The notes under the pieces were generated by a model. That model had not been told where the DNA came from. It worked only from the letters and a program-made list of their open reading frames with translations, and did no database searches. Position numbers and translations under genes: made by a program. Positions 48,125 to 59,308 of a stretch of DNA of 64,000 bases are shown here, piece by piece (within the stretch, counting starts at the first letter, position 1; every line of letters begins with the position of its first letter). The DNA comes from Trifolium pratense (taxonomy: Eukaryota > Streptophyta > Magnoliopsida > Fabales > Fabaceae): assembly GCF_020283565.1 (NCBI RefSeq), contig NC_060059.1, positions 47,822,572 to 47,886,571 on the forward strand. The letters run 5' to 3'.

Positions 48125-49364
48125 CAGTGTTTTAAAAGCCGAACCGAACCGGCCGGTTGAACCGGTCAGACCATGAACTGGAGGATAACCGGTCTGGTCT
48201 GAGTATTGGATCGGACATGTAATCAGACCGGTGCGAACCGGCATGAACCGGCCAAAACCGGAAAAAACCGGCGAAACATAGGTTTCTGCAAACCGGACGG
48301 TTCATTGCTTACCATATTTTTTTTATAGTTTTGTCATTTTTTTATGTTAGAAATAGAAATTAGAAAGGTAGAAGAAAAACTGTCAGGGAAGAAGTGAGTG
48401 GAGAAGAGAAGTGAGTAGAATAGTGAATAAAACAAAATTATGATTTAGATCTGTATTATCATCCATAATTGTTGCAATGTTACTGAAGAGTTATGGGAGA
48501 AGATGAAAAGAAAAAAAAAAGGATGTTAAAAATTGCAGCAAACAATGAGAAAATAAGAAGATTGAAAGAATGGTTTTCCAAGGGAAAATTGAGAACGGCG
48601 CTGTTGTTGTTGCTGCTGCAAGGAGAGGACTACAAGAAACACATAAGTAATAATATTTAGGGTTAATTTGGGCTTGGGCCACTAACATTTAAACAGTGTG
48701 ATGAAGTGTTTTTTAAATGCCGTTAATCTTTATGTGTCTCAATAGCATATCAAATGATTTTGGATTTGTCTGAAATTTTACACAAATGATCTATATGATG
48801 TAAACTTTCAATCCAACGGTGGATTTTATAAAATTTATATCGGTTAAAACGTTATTGAGAGGTGTAACATTTGGTGTCAAACTAGTTGGTGTCAACGGAT
48901 CCTGACTCTATATTTTAAAATACAGTACTTAATAAAATACTAATAAATTGTGTCAAAAAACATAAAATACTAATAAATATAAAAATCCATTAAAATAAAT
49001 AATGATATTAAAATACATTACTACTTAATAAAAACACTGATCTAGCTTTAGTAAAAAAAATCACTAATCTAGCTAATTATAAATAAAAAAAAACTAATCT
49101 AGCTATGTGTTTCGACTCATAAATTTTTTTTTTACATCTAATTATATGTTAGTGTTACAACTTATTATGAGTTTATGAAATTTTCAAATTTTCATTTTTT
49201 TTTAACTATATTGAGACCGGTTCAATAACTATATAAAGACCGGTTCATTCTACCGATTTAATCTGGTTTAATCCGGTTTGTCATGCGGTTAGACCAGTGA
49301 CACAGCGGTTCGACCAATGAACCAGCGACCCGGTGCCCTCGCCGGTTCGATTTTTAAAACACTG
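48125..49364. mobile_element. Non-autonomous hAT-type element
   Basis: The ends are CAGTGTTTTAAAA and TTTTTAAAACACTG, inverted. It is flanked by an exact 8-bp duplication AATGTATG at 48117-48124 and 49365-49372. An 8-bp duplication is the mark of hAT elements. Subterminal regions are rich in CCGGTT/AACCGG motifs on both sides (48140-48300, 49210-49350), likely transposase-binding repeats. There is no transposase. The middle has a 65-codon minus-strand frame without motif. Confidence 0.9.
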
Positions 49365-49419
49365 AATGTATGATGTTTTCTATAGATAACCATTTTTTTT
49401 TGTAGTAATGGTGATGCTT

Positions 49420-50306
49420 TTCTAGGATAATACTAATTATATCATTTTTTTTAAAGTTAATTATGTCCCTTTTGGATAGTACTTAACTTACGATATGTAA
49501 TTATCACTTGTTTGTTTATTTTGAGTAATTTGAATGTTCATTTATATATTTTAATTTTTAAATAACGTATCCCAACCTTATCGTATCGGGAATTTTGAAA
49601 ATTTTCCCATATCGCCATATTGGTATTGTGTCACGTATCTGGGCTTCACGTATCTGGGCTTCATAGATTTAATCTATATTTTTTTATCATAATGGAAATA
49701 TTTTTATATATTCATATATATCCATAATAATTAGTGAAAGACAAAAGGACAACAAACAGTGCCTCTATTCAATATATATTATATTTTTTATCAGAAAAAA
49801 TATAATATATTTTTCTTTAGAAAAAAGAAAGTCAAAAGAAAAAAATGTAATATACTTTTACTCTTTAAGGAGGATTTTATATATATATATTTTAGTGCAA
49901 GGGAAAACGTTAGTGTAACCAATATGTTAAAATATTAATTGACTCATAAAAGTAATTACCAATAATTTCAATATTTCCTCTTAAAAAAAAAATTAATTTG
50001 ACAAAAAAAAAGTAATTTCAATATATAATTATTATTTTTAGTAGAAAATCTTTTTTTTTTTTTTGTCAAGTAGCCTAGTGGCAAGACTCACGCATTTAAA
50101 TGTGAAGACACATGGAATCCGAAGTTCGAACACTGACCACTCCAATAATATCTCTAGTAGCTATAATTTGAACTACTTATGGGACATCTAAAATAGTTAA
50201 TGTAATTGTGTATTATTAAATACAACCACTAATCCTATATATAAGAATTTTTTTACTTTTTAAATTCATTGTATAATTGATGTATCTAGACAATATTATA
50301 GTCTCC
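49420..50306. repeat. MADS upstream region, unit 2 (truncated)
   Basis: This matches 44613-45510 of unit 1 and 54189-55060 of unit 3, and stops abruptly at AATATTATAGTCTCCG before the MADS promoter and exons. A C-run of 11 bases (50312-50322) follows. Confidence 0.88.
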
Positions 50307-51169
50307 GAATGCCCCCCCCCCCACTTTTGTAACACCCAAACCCGTTAATTAATTAACTCTGCCTTTATAAAATCTTTTTATAAAATACACAGCGGAAAAT
50401 TGAAAATATGATTATAAAGCGCTGGTTTGAATACTACAAGCTTCATTCAAAGATAATACTAATACAATTAATTAGTAAAATGTTTCAATAAACAACACAA
50501 ATCTTCGCATCGACACGATGCATCATTAGTCATACAAAACGGATACATTTTCAAAATGAAACTAAACCAAACAGAGTGTTCTCAAAGGACTCTATATAGA
50601 TATAAAACCCCTTTTTCCCGTGTCTCAAATCAGAGCAGAGCTTCACCGTTTCACTCGGACGAGGCTAACACATAACCTGTCAACCTGGACCCCCAAAGGT
50701 CCAGCAAATAACACAAAGCAGAGAGTTAGAAAACATAAACATAAATATAAGGGTGAGTAGTATACTACACACTTCACACGCTATCATACATTTCTAACTC
50801 ACGCACATACATCGTCAAATACGACTACCAATTAATCATTCATTTACAAACACACCAATCATATAGTTTCACGTCTTCTCGGACACTACCAAAGTGTTCA
50901 TTTTATAGTCATGACGGACTCTACACTTGTTCATTTTATAGTCATGACGGACTCTGCTCATATACCAAGACATGGCAACAATCACAGTATTAAACAATTA
51001 GTAAATACCAAAGCTTAACACATACGGAAAACACATTACAATCCGATCAGATAATGTCACATAACAATTATCAAATACATGTGCATTTACCCTAATGCAT
51101 CTAATGCCAATTATCCAATGTCATGTCATCCCTAGACACGACTAATGCATGTGGTACCAATTTTACATT

Positions 51170-51280
51170 GTTCAGATTTCAGTCATGACGGACTGTTCAG
51201 TTTTCAGTCATGTACAGACTGTTCAGATTATAGTCATGTACGGACTGTTCAGATTATAGTCATGTACGGACTCTACATCA
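51170..51280. repeat. About 25-bp tandem repeats in the LTR
   Basis: Four units of TTCAGATTATAGTCATGTAC type follow each other, then variants with GCAGTTTTACATCATG. They are part of the LTR and not coding. Confidence 0.85.
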
Positions 51281-52017
51281 GCAGTTTTACATCATGCAGG
51301 ATAAGCGTCTCACCAATGGTGGACCAAACCAGTTTTACATCATGTTGGATGCGTCGGAACTTACCGAACCACCTTATCTCCCTTGGATAAGCTCAATAAC
51401 AGTTTTATATCATGTAGGATATGGCTATCATCAACCATCTCTCCCATAAAGAGGAGTCACACAGTTTTATATCATGTTTGGATATGGGTTCCAGATCTCG
51501 GATAACATAATCCCATCTTCGACCACTTTTCATAAACATAAACCATTTTCATCAATTATTGGAATTCACATGATTCCCATAACACAATTATTCATGAATG
51601 CATGATTACTTTTAAACACATCAAATACATGACGCTATCTAGCTCGAAGCTATCCATTCACTGATGCGGAAACACAATTCCAACATCTAACACATTAGGA
51701 TAACACAATATCCTATCACTCCAATCATAATTATTCATATGATAATTATCTGCATAACCATTTTTATACACATAAAGTTTCATTTACACTTATGTCATAA
51801 AACACACATCATTTCCTTAACATTGCAAATTAATGCTAAAACATCACATTGCTCACTTTTAAGCTACAACTTATTGCATACACGTTTATCAATCATATAA
51901 CGATTAACAATAAGCATTAACAGTATCAACATGTATCAATAATCATGTAAGGATACCCTTAAACCATGTTACAAGTGCCTAATTACACTTACGAACATCA
52001 ACAAAAATTGCTGTCAC

Positions 52018-52150
52018 AGAGGCCTTCGCTAAGCGAAGCCTCAGCGAGACATGGCGAACCTCACCAGGAAGTCACCTGCTCATGGCGAGCATTGGCGAGC
52101 TTCAGCGAACATGTTCGCTACAGCGAACTCCTGGTCGCTTAGCGAACTAC
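52018..52150. repeat. Palindromic AGCGAA/TTCGCT cluster in the LTR
   Basis: Repeated short inverted motifs include TTCGCTAAGCGAA, TTCGCTACAGCGAA and CGCTTAGCGAA, interspersed with GGCGAGC and GGCGAAC. The cluster is more GC-rich than the rest of the LTR. Confidence 0.8.
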
Positions 52151-52943
52151 ACCAGAAAAATATCTGTTCTTGAGTTTTCCAAAGGCGGTTTAACATGGAA
52201 TCCACTCAAAAATCCATCTAGACATGTTATAAATTCTTATAAACAGCTAATTCAAGCATATATGGTATCTATGAACATTAATTAACACTCACAAACACCC
52301 ACATACATCACACTTACAAATTCATACCAATTTCTTGCATTTTAAGCAAGTTTAACAAAACATGCAAATCATTGATCAAACATCTACATATACCCACTTT
52401 CAACTCCCCAAAGTTGTTTACCTCATCTACCATGAGTCCACTACACATGTTAGGATCAAAAGAATCCATTTTCCATTAAGAAAATCACCCACAAAACCCA
52501 CAAGAAAATAGAGTGGAAAGAGTTTGGGAATGGAGGAATCGACATCCTCCCCTCTTTCGAATCACTCACGAATATGTAATCTAACTCTCGTACCTTAGTT
52601 CGACGATTCCTCGAGCTTGCTCTTCTCTTCTCTCCCACGAGCTCCTCTCTTTCTCTTTGGCTCTTGCCCTAGCTCTCAATCTTCCTTTCTCATGAAACAT
52701 AAATTATGAGACTATTCATGGTTTGACTTGCTACTTATAGCTCTCTCTATTCTCATGGATCAAAGCCCAATTGGCTAAGCCCAATAACCACTTACACGCC
52801 CCAAGGCCCAATCAACATAACTTCTCGCTCATTAACTTACGTTCTCGCTAAATGATTATTCGCCGCTTAATAATTTAATTATAAATCACGCCCTCGCGTA
52901 ATAAAATAATTAAATAACGAATACTAAATTTTGGGTCGTTACA

Positions 52944-54099
52944 ATTCTCCCCCACTTAAAAATATTTTCGCCCTCGAAAATGACTCGACTAAGAACAACC
53001 TCGGATGAACTCTCTCATCCGACTTTCTAATTCCAACTTACATTCTAACCAATGGGTTTCCTCATACTACCTTAACCAAAACATACAAAACACTTCATGC
53101 AAATTCGCCCATGATGGCGGCAAAGCAATCCTATACGTCACTTTTCCGAATCGTTTTACTTCCCTCGGTATTCCTTTATACCATCTCCGGTCAAAATAAC
53201 ACTTCTTCCGGATTCACACCAACAATCATTCAAATTCCAAACAAACCAAGTCTGACAAAATCAGTTTATTCCCATCTACACAATGAAGTTTACTACCAAC
53301 AATAGATCAAGGATAGCTAATCCCTCGATTTGTCGATAGATAGTCAACAATCGTGACAACGGTATAAATCATTCTTATCAAACTACTTAAAATTTCAACT
53401 TAACATCTTACGGTACTCGCAGCACCACTCCAAAACAAAACCACTTAACCCAAAATACTCCGAAAGACCCTTCCGTTGCATACTTCACAACTTTTCAAAT
53501 TCCATAAGTTCTTAACTGCGTCGAATCTCACTCCAACCATTCATTCGGTAGCACAACTTCTACACTCATTTGTTGTCCAACTTCTCAAAGTTCTTAACAC
53601 ATTCCAAAAATATATTATCTCCAACCGTCAAATTCTTTTCCTTCGCAATTCCCAAATCGTTGCGTCGAACCCCATCATAACTGTTTTATTTTCCAAACAA
53701 TCTCTTATCCAAATTTCTAGGTTCCTTAACACGACATTTCCAATGTCACTTTTCCGTCGAGGTACTTTTATCCAAAATATTACCTTAAGTCACTCGTCGA
53801 CTAACTATCATTTCATCGTCCATGATGAAAATATCCAAAATATTTTATTTCCTTACCACATAGTATTACTATACTACTCCAACATATACGATGTTCCCAA
53901 CATCACTTAGTCTCCACCGACTTTTCCATTCCATAAATAATTTTCCAATTGCTACAAAACATCTCTGATACTTACTTCAAGCATCACTTCTAAATTCTCA
54001 ACACACATTTTCCAAACACAACAATCACATATGTGTGAGATAGTCCTTTCCGCAAATTCTTACTTGACATAAGTCACTTTCTTACGTCTCTCTAATACT
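52944..54099 (-). other. Worn internal sequence of the deleted gypsy element
   Basis: Short traces of gypsy pol are recognisable near 53095-53145, resembling the region around the integrase C-terminus in the intact element (CAAATTCGCC.ATGATGGCGG). The rest has no dependable frame. A 144-codon plus-strand frame at 53476-53910 is antisense and without motif. Confidence 0.5.
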
Positions 54100-54188
54100 C
54101 GTACTCGCCGCTTAATAATTTAATTATAAATCACGCCCTCGCGTAATAAAATAATTAAATAACGAATACTAAATTTTGGGTCGTTACA

Positions 54189-55423
54189 CTTTTCTAGGAT
54201 AATACTAATTATATCATTTTTTTTTAAAGTTAATTATGTCCCTTTTGGATAGTACTTAACTTACGATATGTAATTATCACTTGTTTGTTTATTTTGAGTA
54301 ATTTGAATGTTCATTTATATATTTTAATTTTTAAATAACGTATCCCAACCTTATCGTATCGGGAATTTTGAAAATTTTCCCATATCGCCGTATTGGTATT
54401 GTGTCACGTATCTGGGCTTCATAGATTTAATCTATATTTTTTTATCATAATGGAAATATTTTTATATATTCATATATATCCATAATAATTAGTGAAAGAC
54501 AAAAGGACAACAAACAGTGCCTCTATTCAATATATATTATATTTTTTATCAGAAAAAATATAATATATTTTACTTTAGAAAAAAGAAAGTCAAAAGAAAA
54601 AAATGTAATATACTTTTACTCTTTAAGGAGGATTTTATATATATATATTTTAGTGCAAGGGAAAACGTTAGTGTAACCAATATGTTAAAATATTAATTGA
54701 CTCATAAAAGTAATTACCAATAATTTCAATATTTCCTCTTAAAAAAAAATTAACTTGACAAAAAAAAAGTAATTTCAATATATAATTATTATTTTTAGTA
54801 GAAAATCTTTTTTTTTTGTCAAGTAGCCTAGTGGCAAGACTCACGCATTTAAATGTGAAGAAACGTGAAATCCGAAGTTCGAACACTGACCACTCCAATA
54901 ATATCTCTAGTAGCTATAATTTGAACTACTTATGGGACATCTTAAATAGTTAATGTAATTGTGTATTATTAAATACAACCACTAATCCTATATATAAGAA
55001 TTTTTTTACTTTTTAAATTCATTGTATAATTGATGTATCTAGACAATATTATAGTCTACGTATATCATTTTTATAATGAATCTAAAAAATAATTTTTTTT
55101 ATATATATATATATATAAGACCAGAGACAGTATTAGCTATAAATTAAAGATATGATTGAGTATAATAATTTTTTTTTTTGTAATGATCAACACAAATTGT
55201 TTTACGAAATTCAGTCCTAATACAATGAACTTACGATAATATTAAATTTGGTAATTTGAATTTTTAATAAAGAATTATCTCTAGCTATTCTTTTTCTAAA
55301 TTCAACTCATCTTTAGTTTTTCAATATATAAATATTACATAACTAGAGTGAATACATACCTAGCTTAATTTGTGTTTTTGTAGAATTCCTTTCTTACTCG
55401 CGTTCTCTGGTGGGAACATTGCA
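54189..55423. repeat. MADS upstream region, unit 3
   Basis: This is highly similar to 44613-45867 and includes the TATAAATA (about 55327). It shares with unit 2 a TATATATATTTTAGTGCAAG stretch where unit 1 has the (AT)n run, so units 2 and 3 are closer to each other. Confidence 0.9.
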
Positions 55424-56737
55424 ATGACTAGGTGGAAAGTGAAGCTTGCCTACATAATCGATAACTCAAAGAGGAGGGCAACATTCATCAAAAGAAAAAA
55501 AAGGTTAGAATTTTTTCATCTCTCTTTCATTTATATAAACCTTGCAATATGTAGATATTTTAATTACCATTGATTAATGATAAACTATCATATCTACTAG
55601 AAAAATAAAATTAATGATTATTGTTAGATCTAACAATAATAGTTGTTAGATCTAGAAATAGATAACTAATTAGGATTGAACCTGTTGAAAGGAGGAGTTA
55701 GATATATTTATATTTACGGTTGATATTGTCTCTAATAGGATTATCAGTTACCACCGATTAAGATCAAAACATGTCAAAAAAAAAAAGTAGTGATATATAA
55801 ATTGAAAGATCTCACTTATTTGCTTCTCACAAAATTTAGTTACCGAATGAAAGAGATAGATTTTATATTTTTTGTGTTTGGTTTATGCCGTTGTGGTTTT
55901 TTATTTTATTTTTATTTTAATATATTCAATTGATATTAACCGATTAATTGTAGTTGTGTCAAATTGGTTTTTTTTTCTTCGCAAAGATCCTCTGGTAATG
56001 GATGAAAATTAATTTTATTTTATTTTTGTGATTACAAATTTAGATGTTAATATTAAATAGAAAAACTATTTTTCAATTGTCATCTAACTAATTTTTTTTA
56101 ACAGGCTTAATAAAGAAGATTGATGAAATAACGACACTCTGTGGAGTTGAAGGATGTGCTATAATCTTCAGTCAAAATGATCCTCAACCAGCGATTTGGC
56201 CATCACCATCGGGAGTCCATACAGTGCTTTCAAGGTTCAGGAGTTTGCCTGAATTGGAACAAAGCAAAAAGATGCAGAATCAAGAGAGTTTCTTGATGGG
56301 AAGGATACGCAAGGGAGAAGAACAATTGAACAAACTAAGGAATGAGAACAGAAAAAAGGAACTGACCCAACTCATGTTTCAATGTCTTAATGCTGGCCAG
56401 ATTATTGACGATGATAACATGAATGATGTCAATGGTCTGTATTGGTTAATTGAACAAAATAAGAAAAAAAATTGAAAGGCACATGGAAGAAACACAAGCT
56501 GCAACGGTGGTCGAAAATCGTGCTGAAAATGTGATTGGAAGTGTGCAAGGGATGGAGAACAATGTTGGTGCAATGCAGACACAACATTTGTCATTAGACT
56601 TCATGACCAACAACAATTTTGGTGATGTGTTGCCATTTGTAAATGGCAATAATGAACCAAATGGAAATCGTGCTGAAAATGTGATTGGAAGTGTCCATAG
56701 GATGGAGAACAATATTGGTGCAATGCAGACACAACAT
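55424..56737 (+). pseudogene. Type I MADS-box pseudogene, duplicate of the gene at 45868
   Basis: Exon 1 (55424-55503) starts MTRWKVKLAYIIDNS, with W in place of the conserved arginine 4. Its A-run before the splice donor has 8 A instead of 7, so exon 2 (from 56105) is read out of frame. A second A-run near 56462-56471 also has one extra base and ends the frame at KKKN. The last exon is then cut at 56737 by a Sirevirus-type LTR after ACAACAT, within the second C-terminal repeat. The intron also carries an extra stretch near 55920-56020 absent from the first copy. No functional protein is expected. Confidence 0.92.
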
Positions 56738-57800
56738 TGTTGGAACAAAATTGATTTAAAAATGTTTGCCCCTAAATCTATTAAGGTTTTGATGATAACA
56801 AAGTATTAATATACATTTGGAAATACTAAAAATTTATTTTAAGTGTGCAGAACTTAGTTTCAGACAAGCTCTGAAGAAAGCTCAGAAGTTAAGTTATCAG
56901 AAGTTCGCAAGAACTCAGAAGATAAGAATCTTCAGAAGTTACATGCATCAGAGGATGAAGACATCAGAACTTGCTAAAGTCTGAAGTGAATCAAACTCTG
57001 ATGTATATCTTGGATTGTGTGAAGATTCGTATTTGAAGTTCAACTCTTTTACCAATGAAGAAAATGACCTCTCAACCTTGATCAGAACAGCTACTTACAT
57101 TTTGTCTGTCCACAAGGGAGAACGTGACTTATCTGACTCCTTAGCTGAATAAGGAAAGTCTTCTCTGCACATGGTCAAAGTTACTGAAACTCTTACTCTG
57201 TTTTGGAAACGACCAAACTGCATCAAGACAAGTTGCTTGAAGACAAAAGGTTATCTTTAACAACGGTCATCTTTGCAACAACTCTTTCTTAGTCCTATAT
57301 ATACTAGAAGAATCAGTTTGCAAGATATCAACAATTACAACAACGCGCTCGAATTTTTCATACTTACGAATACAAGCTCTGAACCTCTGAACAAGTGTTT
57401 TTCACTCTTAGTCCAAATACTTTGTACTCACTGTATTTGATCTTTAAGGTTCTCTTAAGAGCAGTTGTATTTTATTCAACAAACTTATTTACTTTGTTTG
57501 TTTGAGAAGTCTCTTGCTTGTGTGCTTGAGCATTGTGGTGAAGTCTCTTGCTTGTGTGCTTGAGCAATTGTAATCTTGTGTGATTATAGTGAAATCCCTT
57601 GGAAGTGCAAGGGGACTGGACTATTCTCGTTTTGTGAGAGGAACCAGTATAAATTGGTTGTGTGCTTTTCTCTCTCTCTGATCTTGTTATTATTTGTGTT
57701 GTTTATCCGCTGCTAACTTAGTTAAGTTAAGAACTTTGAAAAAGTTTTAACTTGGCTAAAACACAATTCAACCCCCCCTTCTTGTGTTTTCACACCTTCA
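56738..57800 (+). repeat. 5' LTR of the family B Sirevirus
   Basis: It is 1063 bp, TGTTGGAACAAAATTG to CACACCTTCA. It matches the solo LTR at 4538-5576 over its whole length and includes a duplicated GAAGTCTCTTGCTTGTGTGC block (57508-57563). Confidence 0.93.
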
Positions 57801-57802
57801 AT

Positions 57803-57815
57803 TGGTATCTAGAGC
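57803..57815 (+). other. Primer binding site of the family B Sirevirus, altered
   Basis: It reads TGGTATCTAGAGC, which is the initiator methionine tRNA site TGGTATCAGAGC with one inserted T. It lies two bases after the LTR. Confidence 0.8.
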
Positions 57816-57870
57816 ACTGGTCTGTTACTTTCACTTAACAGTGAGATAGTAAAGATCTTGTGAAAACATT

Positions 57871-58170
57871 ATGTCTGGAGAAGAAAGTACTAGAACCGGT
57901 GCTAGTGCTGCTGGTGAAAGCAGTAGAGGAGCTGCCTTTGGTCATGACTATTTGAATAATGAATCATATGAACATAGTGGCAATAGAAAAGCCCCTATAC
58001 TCAATGGTGATGCTTCATTATTTGAATGGTGGAAGGAAAGACTTTATAGTAATATCACTGCTATTGATCATGAGTTGTGGGATTTGGTTGAGTTGGGAGT
58101 AACTTTCGAAAACTTGAATGAACATGGAAGGTTGTCCATTGAGCACAGAAAGTTACTCACACCAGCTAAC
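57871..58170 (+). CDS. Sirevirus family B gag, first part
   Basis: One hundred codons start MSGEESTRTGASAAGESS and contain FEWWKERLYSNITAIDHELW, the conserved start of SIRE-type gag. It is cut at 58170 by the insertion of a solo LTR. The frame continues at 59309 without loss of phase if the insertion and duplicated CTAAC are ignored. Confidence 0.9.
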
Positions 58171-59303
58171 TGATCACCGTCGTTTCGTGATCAAAATAAT
58201 TTTAAAATAAGTAGTACAAGGTAGTGACCTTGGTCGTTTCGCAAGGACTCACGATCGGTTTAACAATATTAGAATGAATTTAAAGGTTGCAATTTGGGGT
58301 TTTTTTGTTTGTGGAAGCAATAACAGAGATTACGAATTTAATTAATATAAAAGCAATCAATCCATTGGTTTTAGGCAACTTTGTTTATCATCTATCATGG
58401 GTTCTTATATGAATATTCATACAGTTTATGCTTCGGCTGATTATAGAACTAATTTAACAAGCGAAAATCAGTTTTATAACGAATTCGTTGATTAAGCACC
58501 AGCGTGTTCGACTAACTATGGCGATGATCAAGCGTCACCAATAACACAGTTAAAAATCATAACAATAATTCGGCAGCCCTATTTTGCAAGCGAAAATAAT
58601 ATAACAATTTCCTATTCAGATTAATTTGAACAAGCGTGAATTAATTTGAATAGTCTCAATGTTATGAACGTGAAACAAAATAATTAAGCATCAATTGCAT
58701 CAACTCATACACAAAAGAGAGACAAGAAAATTGATATATGATAAGCGTAAACATAACGATTTGCTATTAAAACCGAACCTCAAGATTCGAGAACAAAGTT
58801 CCTTACACCAATGGATCATTAGAAGTTTAGTTCTCCATGGAAGATGACGGCTGCTCTAGGGTTTGAATATTTCGTGAACAGTGAATGAATAACCCTAGCT
58901 TCCTTTTTTTCGGTTTAAATAATACATGGAACGGGCCTTAAAACAATTGGGCCGAAAAATATAAAGTTGTGCTGAATTAAATTCGTCTGGAACATAAACG
59001 CAATTATTTGACACACTTGCGCTCCGAACTGGGTTTTGGCCTCAACATGAAAGTCGTAGCTCTTGATCTTAGCTTTCCAACGCATCTTCCCGCGCCTCAG
59101 TCCGATATTTGTAACTCCAGTTATGACCTACGGACCGGAAGGGTGTCAAAGTGCTATTTATTCATAAATTAAGTGCGAAAATAAAATAGAGTTAGAAATA
59201 AACTTAAATATAAAAACACCTTAAAATAGTGAAAATAGTAAATTAAACCATAGGAATACACTAGTACAATAGTAGAAGAATGTGCATTAAAATGCACTGA
59301 TCA
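58171..59303. mobile_element. Solo-LTR-like insertion in gag
   Basis: It runs TGATCACCGTCGTTTCGTG to AATGCACTGATCA (terminal TGATCA on both ends) and is flanked by exact CTAAC at 58166-58170 and 59304-59308. TG..CA ends with a 5-bp duplication fit a solo LTR of 1133 bp. It has no coding capacity, and its family is not one of the others in this window. It could alternatively be a small non-autonomous retroelement. Confidence 0.8.
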
Positions 59304-59308
59304 CTAAC

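Larger units (their letters stand above)
50328..52943 (-). repeat. LTR of the deleted Tekay-like element
   Basis: It is 2616 bp long, TGTAAC...GTTACA. It contains tandem repeats at 50890-50960 and 51170-51280 (unit with CATGTACGGACTGTTCAGAT) and repeated TTTTA(C/T)ATCATGT motifs at 51280-51480. There is a GC-rich palindromic cluster at 52018-52150. Confidence 0.85.
50328..54188 (-). mobile_element. Deleted Tekay-like Ty3/gypsy element
   Basis: It begins TGTAACACCCAAACCC and ends TTGGGTCGTTACA. Flanks share ACTTT (50323-50327, and 54188-54192 counting the last A), consistent with a 5-bp duplication. It has one full LTR (50328-52943), about 1.1 kb of worn internal sequence, and only about 90 bp of the opposite LTR (54100-54188). 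That last piece matches the final 85 bases of the full LTR. Deletion has removed nearly all coding sequence. The internal part begins with a polypurine tract and TTTTCGCCCTCGAAAATGAC, as in the other Tekay-like elements here. Confidence 0.82.

Noticed and set aside
53476..53910. A 144-codon plus-strand frame
   Set aside because: It lies in worn sequence antisense to a gypsy element, with no motif.
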